A DNA stretch of 64,000 bases from Gillisella vitis (lineage in GTDB: Bacteria; Pseudomonadota; Alphaproteobacteria; Rhizobiales; Rhizobiaceae), in the NCBI RefSeq assembly GCF_021559775.1, contig NZ_CP056047.1, positions 2,542,001 to 2,606,000 of the forward strand, in the 5' to 3' direction. The position numbers and the translations under genes were made by a program. The notes beneath the pieces are model-generated. The model worked only from the letters and a program-made list of their open reading frames with translations, did no database searches and was not told the DNA's origin. Below are positions 17,279-27,938 of this stretch, piece after piece. The stretch's first letter is position 1. The number at the start of each line of letters is the position of its first letter.

Positions 17279-18448
17279 ATGAAAGGCAGTCTCGTCACAT
17301 CTGCGATTTTGCACGCAACGCTGCTGGCCATGGCGCTGGTGACGATTAGCGCGCCTGCGCCCATGCAAGTCGCCGATGTCGAGGCCCTGCCCGTCGATAT
17401 CGTGCCGATCTCGGAACTGACCCAGATCCAGCAGGGTGATAAAAAAGCGCCGAAGCGCGAAAAATCGGCACCCACCCCGACCAAGAAGCCGAGCACCGTT
17501 CAGAACGCGGAAAACATGGGCGACAACGAAGTCGACATGAAGACCCCGCCGACGCCGTCGAAAAAGCCGTCGCAGCAGGAAACCGCAGCAGCTCCTGAAA
17601 AGGTCGACAAGGTGTTGCCGACGCAGGACAACGAAACCAATGACGTCAAGGAAATTGCCAAGGAAGAGACGGCGGTAGCCCCTTCCAAGGAAGCCGTGCC
17701 GGTGCCGAAGGACGTGCCGACCCCGACGCCAGAGCCAAAGCCGGAACCACCGAAGCCAGAACCGCCAAAGCCGGAGGCCAAACCCGAGCCGAAGCCGGAA
17801 GCAAAACCCCAGGAAGTCGCCAAGGCCGAAGACATTCCGCTGCCGACCAGCGTTCCCCTGCCCGCGTCCAAGCCGAAGCCCGAGCCGCCAAAGCCTGCGG
17901 AGACCAAGACGCCTGAGCCAAAGCCAACGGAGGCCAAGCCGAAGACCGAGGCAGCCAAGGCACCGGACGTTAAAAAGGCTGACAAAAACCAGCAGGCGGC
18001 CAAGGCGAAATCCTCCAAGGAAAGCGATTTCAACGCCGATGAGATCGCAGCCCTGCTGAACAAGACCGATGCTGCCGGTGGCGGTGCCAAGCGCTCCACC
18101 GAACAGGCGGCGCTGGGCGGCAAGAAGACCACGGGCGGCTCGACACTCAGCCAGAGTGAAATGGACGCCCTGCGCGGCGCGATTCAGAACAACTGGTCGG
18201 TGCTGTCAGGCATGGGCGATGCCCAGGGCATGGTGATCCGCGCTCATTTCAAACTGGACGAGAGCGGCAATCTGATCGGCGAGCCGGAAGTGACGGCGAC
18301 CGGCGGATCGCCCAGCGCCCAGCAGGTGATGATCTCAAGCGCGCGCCGCGCCATTCTGAAATCCGTGCCGTTCAAGAACCTGCCCGTTGAAAAATACGAT
18401 GCCTGGTCCGAGGTTGTCGTCAACTTCGATCCAAGCGAATTCATGTAA
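17279..18448 (+). CDS. tolA: Tol-Pal system protein TolA
   Basis: A 389-residue protein: an N-terminal membrane anchor (residues 1-25), a long Pro/Lys/Glu-rich periplasmic spacer (about 50-250, with [13 protein letters not shown] repeats) and a C-terminal globular domain ([24 protein letters not shown] to the end, TonB/TolA C fold). It couples the TolQR motor to Pal and TolB. The spacer is Pro-rich, as usual in rhizobia, rather than the Ala/Lys helix of E. coli. Its last codons (SEFM) form the first unit of a 16-base triplicate. Confidence 0.95.
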   Translation: MKGSLVTSAILHATLLAMALVTISAPAPMQVADVEALPVDIVPISELTQIQQGDKKAPKREKSAPTPTKKPSTVQNAENMGDNEVDMKTPPTPSKKPSQQETAAAPEKVDKVLPTQDNETNDVKEIAKEETAVAPSKEAVPVPKDVPTPTPEPKPEPPKPEPPKPEAKPEPKPEAKPQEVAKAEDIPLPTSVPLPASKPKPEPPKPAETKTPEPKPTEAKPKTEAAKAPDVKKADKNQQAAKAKSSKESDFNADEIAALLNKTDAAGGGAKRSTEQAALGGKKTTGGSTLSQSEMDALRGAIQNNWSVLSGMGDAQGMVIRAHFKLDESGNLIGEPEVTATGGSPSAQQVMISSARRAILKSVPFKNLPVEKYDAWSEVVVNFDPSEFM

Positions 18449-18482
18449 AAGCGAATTCATGCCCACACGAATTCATGTAGAA
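18435..18482 (+). repeat. Three 16-bp tandem repeats at the tolA-tolB junction
   Basis: The 11-base unit GCGAATTCATG occurs at 18435 and 18451, and ACGAATTCATG at 18467, exactly 16 bases apart. Units one and three also share GTAAAA/GTAGAA after it. The first unit holds the tolA stop; the others fill the leader of tolB. Confidence 0.85.
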
Positions 18483-18500
18483 GCTGAAAGGCTTGCCCTT

Positions 18501-19808
18501 ATGAAGACATTCTCACTCCTGCGTATCCTGATCGTCCTCGTCGGCATGGCGGGCGCCTTTGCCACGCCGGCCATGGCGCTGGTCGAGATCAATATCAATA
18601 AGGGCAATGTCGAGCCGATGCCGATCGCCATTCCCGATTTCCTGTCGGCCAATGGCATCGGCGCGAAGATCTCGGCCGTGGTGGAGGCGGACCTCAAACG
18701 CTCCGGTCTGTTCGCCCCGGTCAATCACGGCGCCTTCATCGACAAGCAGATCAATCCCGATCAGGCGCCCAACATGCAGAACTGGACGGTGCTGAACGCC
18801 CAGGCCCTGGTGGTTGGTCGCATTACCCAGGAAGGCGATGGCCGCTTGCGCGCCGAATTCCGCCTGTGGGATACCTATGCGGGCCAGCAGATGAGCGGCC
18901 AGCAATTCTATACCCAGCCTGAAAACTGGCGTCGCGTCGCCCATATCATCGCCGACGCGATCTATGAGCGCATCACCGGCGAAAAGGGCTATTTCGATAC
19001 CCGCATCGTCTTCGTGGCCGAAAGCGGCACCAAGACCGACCGCAAGCGCCAGCTGGCCATCATGGACCAGGATGGCGAAAACGTCCGCATGTTGACCAAT
19101 ACCGCCAATCTGGTGCTGACGCCGCGCTTTTCGCCGAACCGCCAGGAAGTGACCTATATGTCCTTCGAGGGCAACCAGCCGCGCGTCTACCTGCTGCAAC
19201 TGGAAACCGGACAGCGCGAAGTGGTCGGCAATTTCCCCGGCATGACCTTCTCGCCGCGCTTCTCGCCGGATGGTCAGCGGGTGATCATGAGCCTGCAACA
19301 GGACGCCAACAGTAACATCTACACGATGGACCTGCGCTCGCGCACCACCACCCGGTTGACCAGCACGGCGGCCATCGATACCTCCCCGTCCTATGCGCCG
19401 GATGGACGCCGGATCGTGTTTGAGAGCGACCGTGGCGGACGCCAGCAGCTTTACGTGATGAATTCCGACGGCTCCGGCCAGACCCGCATTTCCTTTGGCG
19501 AAGGCTCTTACTCCACTCCGGTCTGGTCGCCCCGCGGAGACTTGATCGCCTTTACCAAGCAATCGGGCGGAAAATTCTCTATCGGCGTGATGAAGCCGGA
19601 CGGTTCGGGTGAGCGGCTTCTGACCACCGGCTTCCATAATGAAGGCCCGACCTGGGCGCCGAACGGCCGCGTGCTGATGTTCTTCCGCCAGGCCGCAGGC
19701 TCAGGCGGACCGCAGCTCTATTCCATCGACTTGACCGGCTATAACGAGCAATTGGTCAAAACTCCGAGCTTTGCGTCCGACCCAGCCTGGTCGCCGCTTC
19801 TCGAATAG
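18501..19808 (+). CDS. tolB: Tol-Pal system periplasmic protein TolB
   Basis: A 435-residue periplasmic protein with a signal peptide ([29 protein letters not shown]), an N-terminal domain (about 30-160) and a six-bladed propeller of WD-like TolB repeats (for example [56 protein letters not shown]). It binds Pal and TolA. The ATG at 18501 with AAAGG upstream begins the signal peptide; the frame is open to 18387 inside tolA. A hairpin follows it. Confidence 0.97.
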   Translation: MKTFSLLRILIVLVGMAGAFATPAMALVEININKGNVEPMPIAIPDFLSANGIGAKISAVVEADLKRSGLFAPVNHGAFIDKQINPDQAPNMQNWTVLNAQALVVGRITQEGDGRLRAEFRLWDTYAGQQMSGQQFYTQPENWRRVAHIIADAIYERITGEKGYFDTRIVFVAESGTKTDRKRQLAIMDQDGENVRMLTNTANLVLTPRFSPNRQEVTYMSFEGNQPRVYLLQLETGQREVVGNFPGMTFSPRFSPDGQRVIMSLQQDANSNIYTMDLRSRTTTRLTSTAAIDTSPSYAPDGRRIVFESDRGGRQQLYVMNSDGSGQTRISFGEGSYSTPVWSPRGDLIAFTKQSGGKFSIGVMKPDGSGERLLTTGFHNEGPTWAPNGRVLMFFRQAAGSGGPQLYSIDLTGYNEQLVKTPSFASDPAWSPLLE

Positions 19809-19815
19809 CACTTTC

Positions 19816-19845
19816 ATCGCCTTCCGGCTCCCGCCGGAAGGCGAT
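19816..19845 (+). terminator. Strong hairpin after tolB
   Basis: ATCGCCTTCCGGC (19816-19828) and GCCGGAAGGCGAT (19833-19845) form a perfect 13-bp stem with loop TCCC. Only a weak T-rich tail follows (TGCATTT). It probably ends or weakens the tolQRAB transcript and gives pal its own promoter. Confidence 0.65.
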
Positions 19846-19868
19846 TGCATTTGATGACCGGTCGTGAA

Positions 19869-19883
19869 TTAAGTAAAGATTAA
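19869..19883 (+). promoter_or_regulatory. CtrA-type site upstream of pal
   Basis: TTAA-GTAAAGA-TTAA followed by CC matches the full CtrA box TTAA-N7-TTAAC. It lies about 160 bases before the pal start. A 12-base palindrome, CTGGTTAACCAG, follows at 19900-19911. The match is seen; control by CtrA is inferred. Confidence 0.6.
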
Positions 19884-20039
19884 CCATGACCGTTTGCTTC
19901 TGGTTAACCAGGATTGATTAGAGTTCGGCAACCACGATTGACACCAGTGTCAATCGGCACTGCTCACACGGACCGCCCAACCGGCTGCCCACCATCACTG
20001 CACAATGACTGCCCCACACTACTTGCAAGGAGATCGGCC

Positions 20040-20573
20040 ATGAGCCGCACTGTAACCCCGGTAATGAGCCGCATGCAAAAGCTTGCCAGCAACCCCGCCA
20101 TTCTCGCTCTCGCCATGACGCTGGCGCTGGCTGGCTGCGCTTCCAAGAAGAACATGCCCAATAGCGCGTCCGAGCTTGGCCTTGGCGGCGCAGGTGCTGC
20201 AACACCCGGCTCTACCCAGGACTTCACCGTCAATGTCGGCGACCGGATCTTCTTCGATACCGACTCAACCTCGATCCGCGCCGACGCCCAGCAGACGCTG
20301 GACCGCCAGGCTCAGTGGTTGCAGCGTTATTCGCAGTATCCGATCACCGTCGAAGGCCATGCCGACGAACGCGGCACCCGCGAATACAACTTGGCGCTCG
20401 GTGCCCGCCGTGCCGCCTCCACCAAGGCCTATCTCGTGTCGCGTGGCATTCCGGCCAACCGGATCAAGACGATTTCCTACGGCAAGGAACGTCCGGTCGC
20501 CACCTGCGACGATATTTCCTGCTGGTCGCAGAACCGTCGCGCCGTGACGGTTCTCGGCGGCTCTGGAATGTAA
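20040..20573 (+). CDS. pal: Peptidoglycan-associated lipoprotein Pal
   Basis: A 177-residue outer-membrane lipoprotein: signal with lipobox LAGC (Cys about residue 36), a linker and an OmpA-like peptidoglycan-binding domain (about 65-177) with TVEGHADERGTREYNLALGARRA and the NRRAVTVL end. It anchors the outer membrane to the wall and binds TolA/TolB. The ATG at 20040 has AAGGAG upstream; a second in-frame Met lies eight residues on. A terminator follows. Confidence 0.97.
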   Translation: MSRTVTPVMSRMQKLASNPAILALAMTLALAGCASKKNMPNSASELGLGGAGAATPGSTQDFTVNVGDRIFFDTDSTSIRADAQQTLDRQAQWLQRYSQYPITVEGHADERGTREYNLALGARRAASTKAYLVSRGIPANRIKTISYGKERPVATCDDISCWSQNRRAVTVLGGSGM

Positions 20574-20606
20574 TTCACGAAATCGTGCCTGCATTCATGA
20601 CAGAAA

Positions 20607-20640
20607 CAGGGCGGTCTTCGGGCCGCCCTTTTGTTTTCTT
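20607..20640 (+). terminator. Intrinsic terminator after pal
   Basis: GGGCGG (20609-20614) and CCGCCC (20623-20628) form the stem with loop TCTTCGGG, followed by TTTTGTTTTCTT. A classical rho-independent terminator. Confidence 0.88.
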
Positions 20641-20789
20641 CACACTTTGGCCGAACTCGGTTGCTTTTTGCAAAGAACAGAGAAAAGCTTTATTGGCAGA
20701 CATCGCAGGCTTGACGGTCGATATTCGACAGCAAAGCCTGACGGGCGCACATCAATCGGGCAATAACACGGAAAACAGGAACCACATCG

Positions 20790-21791
20790 ATGAAGAGACT
20801 TGTCGTGGCCGGGATGGTGGGAATGACTGCAATTCTCGCCCCCCCAATCCTCGGAGTCCAAGCGGGCAGCAGTGCCTTGGCCTTTTCGCTTTTCGAACGC
20901 CAGCACACGCCGCCAGCGCCAGTCAGCGACATGCCAGTGCAGCAGGTCCAGCAGCAGGGCAGTGACATCGTTCAAGTCCAGCAATTGCAGGACCAGATCC
21001 GCCAGTTGAACGGGCGAATCGAGGACATGAGCTACCAGCTGCTGCAAATGCAGGAAACCATCCGTAAGGCGCAGGAAGACAACGAATTCCGATTCCAGGA
21101 GCTGGAAAAAAAAAGAAGTGACGCAGGCTCCCCCGGCCAGACCAGCCCGTCGGTAGCGGCGCGCCAGCCGGCTGGTGGCAGTGACGGTGTTGGCCAGATC
21201 ATCGGAGAAACCGCTGGCAGCCAGGCAACAAGCCCGGCTGGCGGCGGGCGCTCCGCTGCACCCGGTGAAATGACGCTTGGCTCGATCGAAATGGACAACA
21301 GCGGCAATCCGGTCGGCGCCAGCGTCAATGGTTCGGCAGGTTCCAACGCCAGCACCCTGCCGGGTACGGCACCTGCCGGTCAGAGCGGAACCAAAACCGC
21401 GTCGCTCGGCGGCGAGCAGGATCTCTATCAGATCGCCTATAGCCATGTGCTGTCGGGTGACTACAAGGCGGCGGAAGGCGAATTCCGCGATTTCATCAGC
21501 CGCTATCCGAAAAGCGGCAAGGCCGCCGACGCCAATTTCTGGCTGGGCGAAGCGCAATATTCGCAGGCTCGCTACAAGGATTCGGCTGAGACCTTCCTCA
21601 AGGCCTACCAGGGCTACGGAAAATCACCCAAGGCGCCCGAAATGCTGCTGAAACTCGGCATGTCGCTGGCTGCCCTTGACAACAAGGACACCGCCTGCGC
21701 CACCTTGCGCGAAGTGAACAAGCGCTATCCCGACGCCTCCAAGGCCGTGCAGAACAAGGCCGCCAGCGAGCAGAAGCGCCTGGCTTGCTGA
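20790..21791 (+). CDS. cpoB: Cell division coordinator CpoB (YbgF)
   Basis: A 333-residue periplasmic protein: signal peptide (first about 32 residues), a trimerising coiled coil rich in Gln (about 50-110), a low-complexity Gly/Ser linker, and C-terminal TPRs from about residue 215 (YQIAYSHVLSGDYKAAEGEFRDFI and following). It links peptidoglycan synthesis with Tol-Pal-driven constriction. The coding sequence has a run of nine A (21106-21114) in ELEKKRS between coil and linker, a possible slippage point. tilS starts at its stop codon. Confidence 0.93.
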   Translation: MKRLVVAGMVGMTAILAPPILGVQAGSSALAFSLFERQHTPPAPVSDMPVQQVQQQGSDIVQVQQLQDQIRQLNGRIEDMSYQLLQMQETIRKAQEDNEFRFQELEKKRSDAGSPGQTSPSVAARQPAGGSDGVGQIIGETAGSQATSPAGGGRSAAPGEMTLGSIEMDNSGNPVGASVNGSAGSNASTLPGTAPAGQSGTKTASLGGEQDLYQIAYSHVLSGDYKAAEGEFRDFISRYPKSGKAADANFWLGEAQYSQARYKDSAETFLKAYQGYGKSPKAPEMLLKLGMSLAALDNKDTACATLREVNKRYPDASKAVQNKAASEQKRLAC

Positions 21792-23155
21792 TGCCGCCCG
21801 ACACCGGTTTGGACACACAGCTTCCGGGCCACGACCGACTGGGCGATTTCATGACGGACACTCTATCCGCCGTCCCTCCTGACGCCGCCATTGCCGCTTT
21901 CCTTGACAGAATAAACCACCCCTTGCGCCTTCTGGTGGCGATTTCCGGCGGAAGCGATTCGACCGGCCTGCTGCTTGCCCTGCATGAACAGCTGCAAGCC
22001 ATGCCAGCCAAAACCGTCACCCTTCACGCCGCCACCATCGATCACGGTCTTCGCAATGGCTCCGCCGCAGAAGCCGAAACGGTTGCAGCGCTTTGCGCAA
22101 CGCTCGGCATTCCCCATGTGATTCGCCGCTGGGTAGGCGACAAGCCGAAATCAGGAATTTCCGCCGCCGCCCGGGCCGCCCGCTACCGGCTGCTGGCCGA
22201 GATCGCCAAAGAGATCGGCGCTGCTGCCATCCTGACCGGCCATACCGCCGACGATCAGATCGAGACCATCGCCATGCGTGAGAAACGCAGTCGAAACCCT
22301 AGGGCGACCGGCCTTGCGGGCATGGCCAGCTCCGTCCTGTTTGAAAATTCTATCTGGATCACCCGACCGCTTCTGCGCTCGCGTCGCCAGACCATCCGCG
22401 CATTCTTGCAGGACCGTGGGCATGGCTGGGTCGATGATCCCAGCAATGACAACCCCGCCTATGAGCGCGCCCGTATCCGAGCCAACCTCTCAACGGACCA
22501 GCAGCCCGGCCTGCCCCAGAATGAGCGCCTGTCTCTGTCGCAAGGAGCCGCCGCTTTAGTCTCCACCCATGCCACCATGCCTCTGCCAGGACTTGTCGAT
22601 CTCGATAATGCCCTGTTCGAGGCACCCCGTGCGATCCTTTGCCATGCCTTGCAGGCACTGATTGCAACTGTGGGAGGCCAGCCGCATGGGCCTGGGCAGG
22701 ATGCGCTTGTGCGGCTCATCGCCCTTTGCGAACAGCCACCTGGCGCCAGGGTGACACTCGGTCGCTGCCTTGCACATCGTCATCGCCACGGCATCTATCT
22801 GGTACGTGAAGGGCGCAATCTGCCGCATGGTATTGTGAAACCAGGGGAGACTGTGCTGTGGGACGGCCGCTGGCACATCAGCAATATCGGCAGGGCGGAA
22901 AGCCGGGTGCAGCCGGGCGAAACCAAAACAGATCAGACGTCCCCCACCCTGGCCACCTCACCCCTCCCCGCCTCGTCCCTGCCCGTTTCACTGGCGGCGC
23001 TGGCCCGCCAATCTCTCCCCGGGATCGGTCCAAACCTGCACGCCACGCCTGTGATTGCCCCCTACCAGGGGTTTCTCCCGGGGTTCGACTGGCCGCTCGC
23101 CGTGGCTTTGGCGGGTCTTTTCGACGCACCAGGCTTTTTATCACCCTGTTTTTAA
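21791..23155 (+). CDS. tilS: tRNA(Ile)-lysidine synthetase TilS
   Basis: A 454-residue PP-loop ATPase that attaches lysine to C34 of tRNA(Ile2), changing its decoding to AUA. The ATP motif SGGSDS is at residues 52-57, followed by ATIDHGLRNGSAAEAE and ILTGHTADDQIETI. The C-terminal region is poorly conserved and ends in a Pro/Ser-rich part. I chose the ATG at 21791, which overlaps the cpoB stop (TGATG); an ATG at 21851 would remove 20 non-conserved residues and is equally possible. Confidence 0.92.
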   Translation: MPPDTGLDTQLPGHDRLGDFMTDTLSAVPPDAAIAAFLDRINHPLRLLVAISGGSDSTGLLLALHEQLQAMPAKTVTLHAATIDHGLRNGSAAEAETVAALCATLGIPHVIRRWVGDKPKSGISAAARAARYRLLAEIAKEIGAAAILTGHTADDQIETIAMREKRSRNPRATGLAGMASSVLFENSIWITRPLLRSRRQTIRAFLQDRGHGWVDDPSNDNPAYERARIRANLSTDQQPGLPQNERLSLSQGAAALVSTHATMPLPGLVDLDNALFEAPRAILCHALQALIATVGGQPHGPGQDALVRLIALCEQPPGARVTLGRCLAHRHRHGIYLVREGRNLPHGIVKPGETVLWDGRWHISNIGRAESRVQPGETKTDQTSPTLATSPLPASSLPVSLAALARQSLPGIGPNLHATPVIAPYQGFLPGFDWPLAVALAGLFDAPGFLSPCF

Positions 23156-23194
23156 ATCTTATTGACGGAAAACGAAGTCGGGGCCGCGCTTTGC

Positions 23195-23224
23195 CTTGGC
23201 AAGGCGCTTCAGGAAACCTATGTT
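23195..23224 (+). promoter_or_regulatory. Heat-shock (RpoH-type) promoter of ftsH
   Basis: CTTG (23195-23198), an 18-base spacer, and CCTATGTT (23217-23224) fit the alphaproteobacterial sigma-32 promoter CTTG-N17/18-CYTATNT. The start point would be near 23231, giving a leader of about 48 bases before ftsH. ftsH is a known heat-shock gene. Confidence 0.6.
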
Positions 23225-23278
23225 ACTGTCCGACGATACGGCGTTTTCATGCGCCGAACATTTTTTCTGGGGAGTTCG

Positions 23279-25207
23279 ATGAACCCAAATTTTAGAAATC
23301 TCGCGCTGTGGGCGATCATAGCTTTGCTATTGGTCGCGCTGTTCAGCATGTTCCAGACGTCTCCGTCGCAAACAAGTTCCCGCGAGATTCCCTATTCGCA
23401 ATTCTTGCGTGAAGTTGATTCGGGCCGTGTTCGCGACGTGACCGTCACCGGCAACCGTATCATTGGCAGCTATGGCGAAAACGGCGCCGCCTTCCAGACC
23501 TATGCTCCGGTCGTGGATGACAATCTGCTTGAAAAACTGCAAACCAAGAATGTGATGATCGTTGCTCGTCCTGAGTCCGACGGGTCTTCCGGCTTCCTCA
23601 GCTATCTCGGCACTCTGCTGCCCATGCTGCTCATTCTCGGTGTCTGGCTGTTTTTCATGCGTCAGATGCAGGGCGGTTCGCGCGGCGCGATGGGCTTTGG
23701 CAAGTCCAAGGCCAAGCTTTTGACCGAAGCACATGGCCGCGTCACCTTTGAAGATGTGGCTGGCGTGGACGAAGCCAAGCAGGATCTTGAGGAAATCGTT
23801 GAATTCCTGCGCGATCCGCAGAAATTCCAGCGTCTGGGCGGCAAAATTCCGCGTGGCGTGCTGCTGGTCGGCCCTCCCGGCACAGGTAAAACCCTGCTGG
23901 CCCGCTCGGTCGCAGGCGAGGCCAATGTGCCGTTCTTCACGATTTCCGGTTCTGATTTCGTTGAAATGTTCGTAGGCGTTGGCGCAAGCCGCGTGCGCGA
24001 CATGTTCGAACAGGCCAAGAAGAATGCGCCTTGCATCATCTTCATCGACGAAATCGACGCCGTTGGCCGCCATCGTGGTGCGGGTCTCGGCGGTGGCAAT
24101 GACGAGCGCGAACAGACGCTGAACCAGCTTCTGGTCGAAATGGACGGCTTCGAGGCCAATGAGGGGATCATCCTGATTGCCGCCACCAACCGTCCCGACG
24201 TTCTCGATCCAGCCCTGCTGCGTCCGGGCCGTTTCGACCGCCAGGTCGTGGTGCCAAACCCCGACATTATCGGTCGCGAGCGCATTCTGAAGGTGCATGC
24301 CCGCAACGTGCCGCTGGCTCCCAATGTCGATCTCAAGGTTCTGGCCCGTGGCACGCCCGGCTTCTCCGGTGCTGACCTGATGAACCTCGTTAACGAAGCC
24401 GCCCTGATGGCTGCGCGCCGCAACAAGCGCGTCGTCACCATGGCGGAATTCGAAGACGCCAAGGACAAGATCATGATGGGTGCGGAACGCCGTTCCTCCG
24501 CCATGACCGAAGCCGAAAAGAAGCTGACCGCCTATCACGAGGCCGGCCATGCGATTACCGCGCTAAACGTGCCGGTCGCTGACCCGCTGCATAAGGCAAC
24601 CATCATTCCGCGTGGCCGCGCCCTTGGCATGGTCATGCAATTGCCGGAAGGCGACCGCTACTCCATGAGCTATAAGTGGATGGTGTCGCGTCTGGTGATC
24701 ATGATGGGTGGCCGTGTTGCCGAAGAAATCACCTTCGGCAAGGAAAACATCACCTCCGGCGCGTCTTCAGACATCGAGCAGGCCACCAAACTTGCCCGCG
24801 CCATGGTGACCCAATGGGGCTTTTCCGATATCCTCGGTCAGGTTGCCTATGGTGAAAACCAGCAGGAAGTGTTCCTCGGCCATTCTGTCTCGCAGAGCAA
24901 GAATGTCTCGGAATCAACGGCGCAGAAGATCGATACCGAAGTGCGCCGCCTGATTGACGAAGCCTATACCGAGGCCCGTCGTATCATCACCGAGAAGCAT
25001 GATGCCTTCGTTATTCTAGCCGAAGGCCTGCTGGAATACGAAACCCTGTCGGGTGAGGAAATCAAGGCGCTGATCCGTGGCGAAAAGCCAACACGCGACA
25101 GTGGTGAAGATGGCCCAACCCGCAGCTCTGCGGTTCCCTCCACCGGTAAGAAGGACGCGCCTAAGGGCGGCGAACCGGAAGCCGGACTGGAACCCCAAGC
25201 GCATTGA
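23279..25207 (+). CDS. ftsH: ATP-dependent zinc metalloprotease FtsH
   Basis: A 642-residue membrane-bound AAA protease. It has an N-terminal membrane helix, a periplasmic domain, a second helix (about 103-125), an AAA domain with Walker A GPPGTGKT at residues 198-205 and Walker B IIFIDEID, the second region of homology ([20 protein letters not shown]), and the zinc site HEAGH at 420-424. It degrades unassembled membrane proteins and regulators such as sigma-32 and LpxC in other bacteria. The ATG at 23279 has GGGGAG upstream; the open frame to 23162 is excluded because the promoter lies there. Confidence 0.98.
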   Translation: MNPNFRNLALWAIIALLLVALFSMFQTSPSQTSSREIPYSQFLREVDSGRVRDVTVTGNRIIGSYGENGAAFQTYAPVVDDNLLEKLQTKNVMIVARPESDGSSGFLSYLGTLLPMLLILGVWLFFMRQMQGGSRGAMGFGKSKAKLLTEAHGRVTFEDVAGVDEAKQDLEEIVEFLRDPQKFQRLGGKIPRGVLLVGPPGTGKTLLARSVAGEANVPFFTISGSDFVEMFVGVGASRVRDMFEQAKKNAPCIIFIDEIDAVGRHRGAGLGGGNDEREQTLNQLLVEMDGFEANEGIILIAATNRPDVLDPALLRPGRFDRQVVVPNPDIIGRERILKVHARNVPLAPNVDLKVLARGTPGFSGADLMNLVNEAALMAARRNKRVVTMAEFEDAKDKIMMGAERRSSAMTEAEKKLTAYHEAGHAITALNVPVADPLHKATIIPRGRALGMVMQLPEGDRYSMSYKWMVSRLVIMMGGRVAEEITFGKENITSGASSDIEQATKLARAMVTQWGFSDILGQVAYGENQQEVFLGHSVSQSKNVSESTAQKIDTEVRRLIDEAYTEARRIITEKHDAFVILAEGLLEYETLSGEEIKALIRGEKPTRDSGEDGPTRSSAVPSTGKKDAPKGGEPEAGLEPQAH

Positions 25208-25251
25208 TCCGCCAAGTCTCGTAAAAAGACCTTGATATCGGTCACAGAACG

Positions 25252-25283
25252 AAAAGCCGCCCTTTGAACGGGCGGTTTTTTTA
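25252..25283 (+). terminator. Intrinsic terminator after ftsH
   Basis: CCGCCC (25257-25262) and GGGCGG (25270-25275) form the stem, followed by seven T. It ends ftsH and separates it from glmM. Confidence 0.85.
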
Positions 25284-25475
25284 TGTGGTAACGGGTTATA
25301 ATCAATGTTGACGGTAATTTAAGTGAATGCGCCGTTAAAACATGCGATGAGCGATGAATGAACGGCGGACGGCCTGCGCACATAGGCATTGCCGGTCAAT
25401 GCGATGCGTAAAAACAAAGAAAGAGCATTTCGCGCGCTAAAGACGGCGAAAAAGCTTTGGACCTCAGGAGACATC

Positions 25476-26828
25476 ATGACACGACGTTATTTCGGAACCG
25501 ATGGTATTCGCGGACAGTCGAATGTCTTTCCCATGACGCCGGATCTCGCCATGAAGGTCGGCATTGCCGTCGGTACCATCCTCCGTCGCGGCCAGCATCG
25601 TCACCGGGTGGTGATCGGCAAGGATACCCGCCTCTCCGGTTATATGCTGGAAACGGCGCTGGTGGCCGGTTTTACCGCCGCGGGCCTGGATGTGTTTCTG
25701 CTCGGCCCGATCCCGACACCGGCTGTGGCCATGCTGACCCGCTCGCTGCGCGCCGATATCGGCGTCATGGTCTCGGCCTCGCATAATCCCTTTGCCGATA
25801 ACGGCATCAAACTGTTCGGCCCCGATGGTTACAAGCTGTCCGATGAGCTGGAAGCTGAAATCGAAGCCCTGTTGAACCAGGAAGCGCCCCTCCCCTTGGC
25901 CAGGGCTGAGGATATAGGCCGGGCCAAGCGCGTCGATGGCGACATTTACCGCTATATCGAATTCGTCAAACGCACATTGCCGCGCGATGTCACGCTGAGC
26001 GGGTTGCGGATCGCCATCGATTGCGCCAATGGCGCCGCCTATAAGGTTGCGCCTCTGGCACTTTGGGAATTGGGCGCTGAAGTGGTGACCATCGGCAACG
26101 AACCGAATGGTCTCAATATCAATCTCGAATGCGGCTCCACCCATCCGGCAGCACTGCAGAAGAAAGTCCACGAGGTGCGCGCCGATATCGGCATCGCGCT
26201 CGATGGTGATGCCGATCGGGTGATCATCATCGATGAAACCGGTGCGATTGTCGATGGCGACCAGTTGATGGCGGTGATTGCCGAAAGCTGGGCCAATGAC
26301 CAGACTCTCAAGGGTGGCGGCATTGTCGCCACCGTGATGTCCAATCTCGGCCTCGAACGCTTTCTGGGCGGCAAGGGCCTGACACTGGCCCGTACCAAGG
26401 TTGGCGACCGCCATGTCGTCGAGCATATGCGCCAAAACCATTACAATATTGGTGGCGAGCAATCGGGCCATATCGTGTTGTCGGATTTCGGCACGACCGG
26501 AGACGGCCTGGTTGCCGCCCTGCAAATTCTGGCAGCGGTGAAGCGCACCGGCAAGACGGTCAGCCAGATCTGCCACCGCTTCGATCCCGTGCCGCAATTG
26601 CTACGCAATGTCCGCATTTCCGGCGGCAAGCCGCTGGAAGACAGTTTCGTCCGCCAGGCCATTGCCGATGCCGAAAGCGAATTGGCCCGCAATGGCCGTC
26701 TGGTCATCCGCCCGTCCGGCACCGAACCGCTGATCCGTGTCATGGCCGAAGGCGACGACCGCAGCCAGATCGAGCGGATCGTCAACGACCTGATCGGCGT
26801 GATCGCCAACAGCCGCGAAGCGGCGTAA
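25476..26828 (+). CDS. glmM: Phosphoglucosamine mutase GlmM
   Basis: A 450-residue enzyme converting glucosamine-6-phosphate to glucosamine-1-phosphate for peptidoglycan and lipopolysaccharide. Motifs: FGTDGIRG at the N-terminus, the phosphoserine loop [13 protein letters not shown] near residue 100, the metal loop DGDADR, the sugar loop GGEQSGH, and the phosphate loop [12 protein letters not shown] chose the ATG at 25476, which has CAGGAG upstream. It starts after the ftsH terminator, so it has its own promoter. Confidence 0.97.
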   Translation: MTRRYFGTDGIRGQSNVFPMTPDLAMKVGIAVGTILRRGQHRHRVVIGKDTRLSGYMLETALVAGFTAAGLDVFLLGPIPTPAVAMLTRSLRADIGVMVSASHNPFADNGIKLFGPDGYKLSDELEAEIEALLNQEAPLPLARAEDIGRAKRVDGDIYRYIEFVKRTLPRDVTLSGLRIAIDCANGAAYKVAPLALWELGAEVVTIGNEPNGLNINLECGSTHPAALQKKVHEVRADIGIALDGDADRVIIIDETGAIVDGDQLMAVIAESWANDQTLKGGGIVATVMSNLGLERFLGGKGLTLARTKVGDRHVVEHMRQNHYNIGGEQSGHIVLSDFGTTGDGLVAALQILAAVKRTGKTVSQICHRFDPVPQLLRNVRISGGKPLEDSFVRQAIADAESELARNGRLVIRPSGTEPLIRVMAEGDDRSQIERIVNDLIGVIANSREAA

Positions 26829-26847
26829 AACCTCACCTTTTCACCTG

Positions 26848-26881
26848 AAAAAGCCCGGCTAAATCCATAGCCGGGCTTTTT
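26848..26881. terminator. Bidirectional terminator between glmM and yebC
   Basis: AAAAGCCCGGCT and AGCCGGGCTTTT form a long stem with an 8-base loop. Both strands end in a U-tract, so it serves the convergent glmM and yebC genes. Confidence 0.88.
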
Positions 26882-26927
26882 GCATTGCGTTCTTTTCTAC
26901 GCTTTCAACAGCGCGGCATGGATTGCA

Positions 26928-27674
26928 TCAAGCGGAAAGCCTTGCCATCACCTCTTCCGAAACCTCGAAATTCGAATAGACGTTCTGCACGTCATCGTCG
27001 TCTTCCAGCGTCTCGATCAGCTTCATCAGCGATTGCGCCTTGTCTTCATCAACAGGCACTGTGTTTTGCGGTTTCCAGATGGCCTTGACGGATTCGGCTT
27101 CGCCAAGCGTCGCTTCCAACGCCTTGGAGACTTCGTTCATGTCCTCAAAACCGCAGATGATCGTGTGGCCGTCTTCGTCGCTGGTCACGTCTTCCGCACC
27201 AGCTTCGATGGCAGCTTCCATCACTGCATCGGCATCGCCAACGCTGGCCTTATAGGTGATTTCGCCAACCTTATCGAAGGAGAAGGAAACCGATCCGGTT
27301 TCCCCCAGTGCCCCACCAGCCTTGGAAAAGGTCGAGCGGACATTGGAGGCTGTACGGTTGCGGTTATCGGTCAAAGCTTCGACAATCACCGCGACGCCGC
27401 CCGGGCCATAGCCTTCGTAGCGGACTTCTTCGTAATTCTCGCCATCGACGCCCGATGCCTTCTTGACGGCGCGCTCGATATTGTCTTTCGGCATCGATTG
27501 CGCCTTGGCATTCTGGATGGCCAGGCGCAGGCGGGCATTCATGGTCGGATCGGGCAAGCCAGCCTTGGCCGCCACCGTGATTTCACGGGCGAGCTTGGAG
27601 AACATTTTCGATCGCACGGAATCCTGCTTGCCCTTGCGATGCATGATGTTTTTAAACTGTGAATGGCCGGCCAT
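26928..27674 (-). CDS. yebC: YebC/PmpR family transcriptional regulator
   Basis: A 248-residue protein that starts [18 protein letters not shown]. Blocks [64 protein letters not shown] and [13 protein letters not shown] are those of YebC. The family acts as a DNA-binding regulator, and some members were recently shown to help ribosomes at proline stretches. In other proteobacteria yebC is next to ruvC; here it is 17 kb away. The frame extends upstream to 28043, but the family start is at 27674. Confidence 0.95.
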   Translation of the reverse strand: MAGHSQFKNIMHRKGKQDSVRSKMFSKLAREITVAAKAGLPDPTMNARLRLAIQNAKAQSMPKDNIERAVKKASGVDGENYEEVRYEGYGPGGVAVIVEALTDNRNRTASNVRSTFSKAGGALGETGSVSFSFDKVGEITYKASVGDADAVMEAAIEAGAEDVTSDEDGHTIICGFEDMNEVSKALEATLGEAESVKAIWKPQNTVPVDEDKAQSLMKLIETLEDDDDVQNVYSNFEVSEEVMARLSA

Positions 27675-27938
27675 GGCACCCCTGCGACATCTGATTTGTG
27701 GCATCCTGCGGCATCGGTCGTGATCCGTCAGGCGCGCTTTAACGCTCTCTCTTTGCTGCATGATTTCGAACCGGATTGAGCTCGCTTGCTCATGCAGCCG
27801 CGAATTGGCGCCCTTATAAGGCCCTGTGGCTCGCCATTCAAGGGGGGCGAAGGTGCGAAGAGCCCTTCTGCCCTGGAACAATAAGGCTTTCCTTCCGTTG
27901 CCCTGCTGAAGAACACCAGCAAGAAGAGAGGAAAGCCA

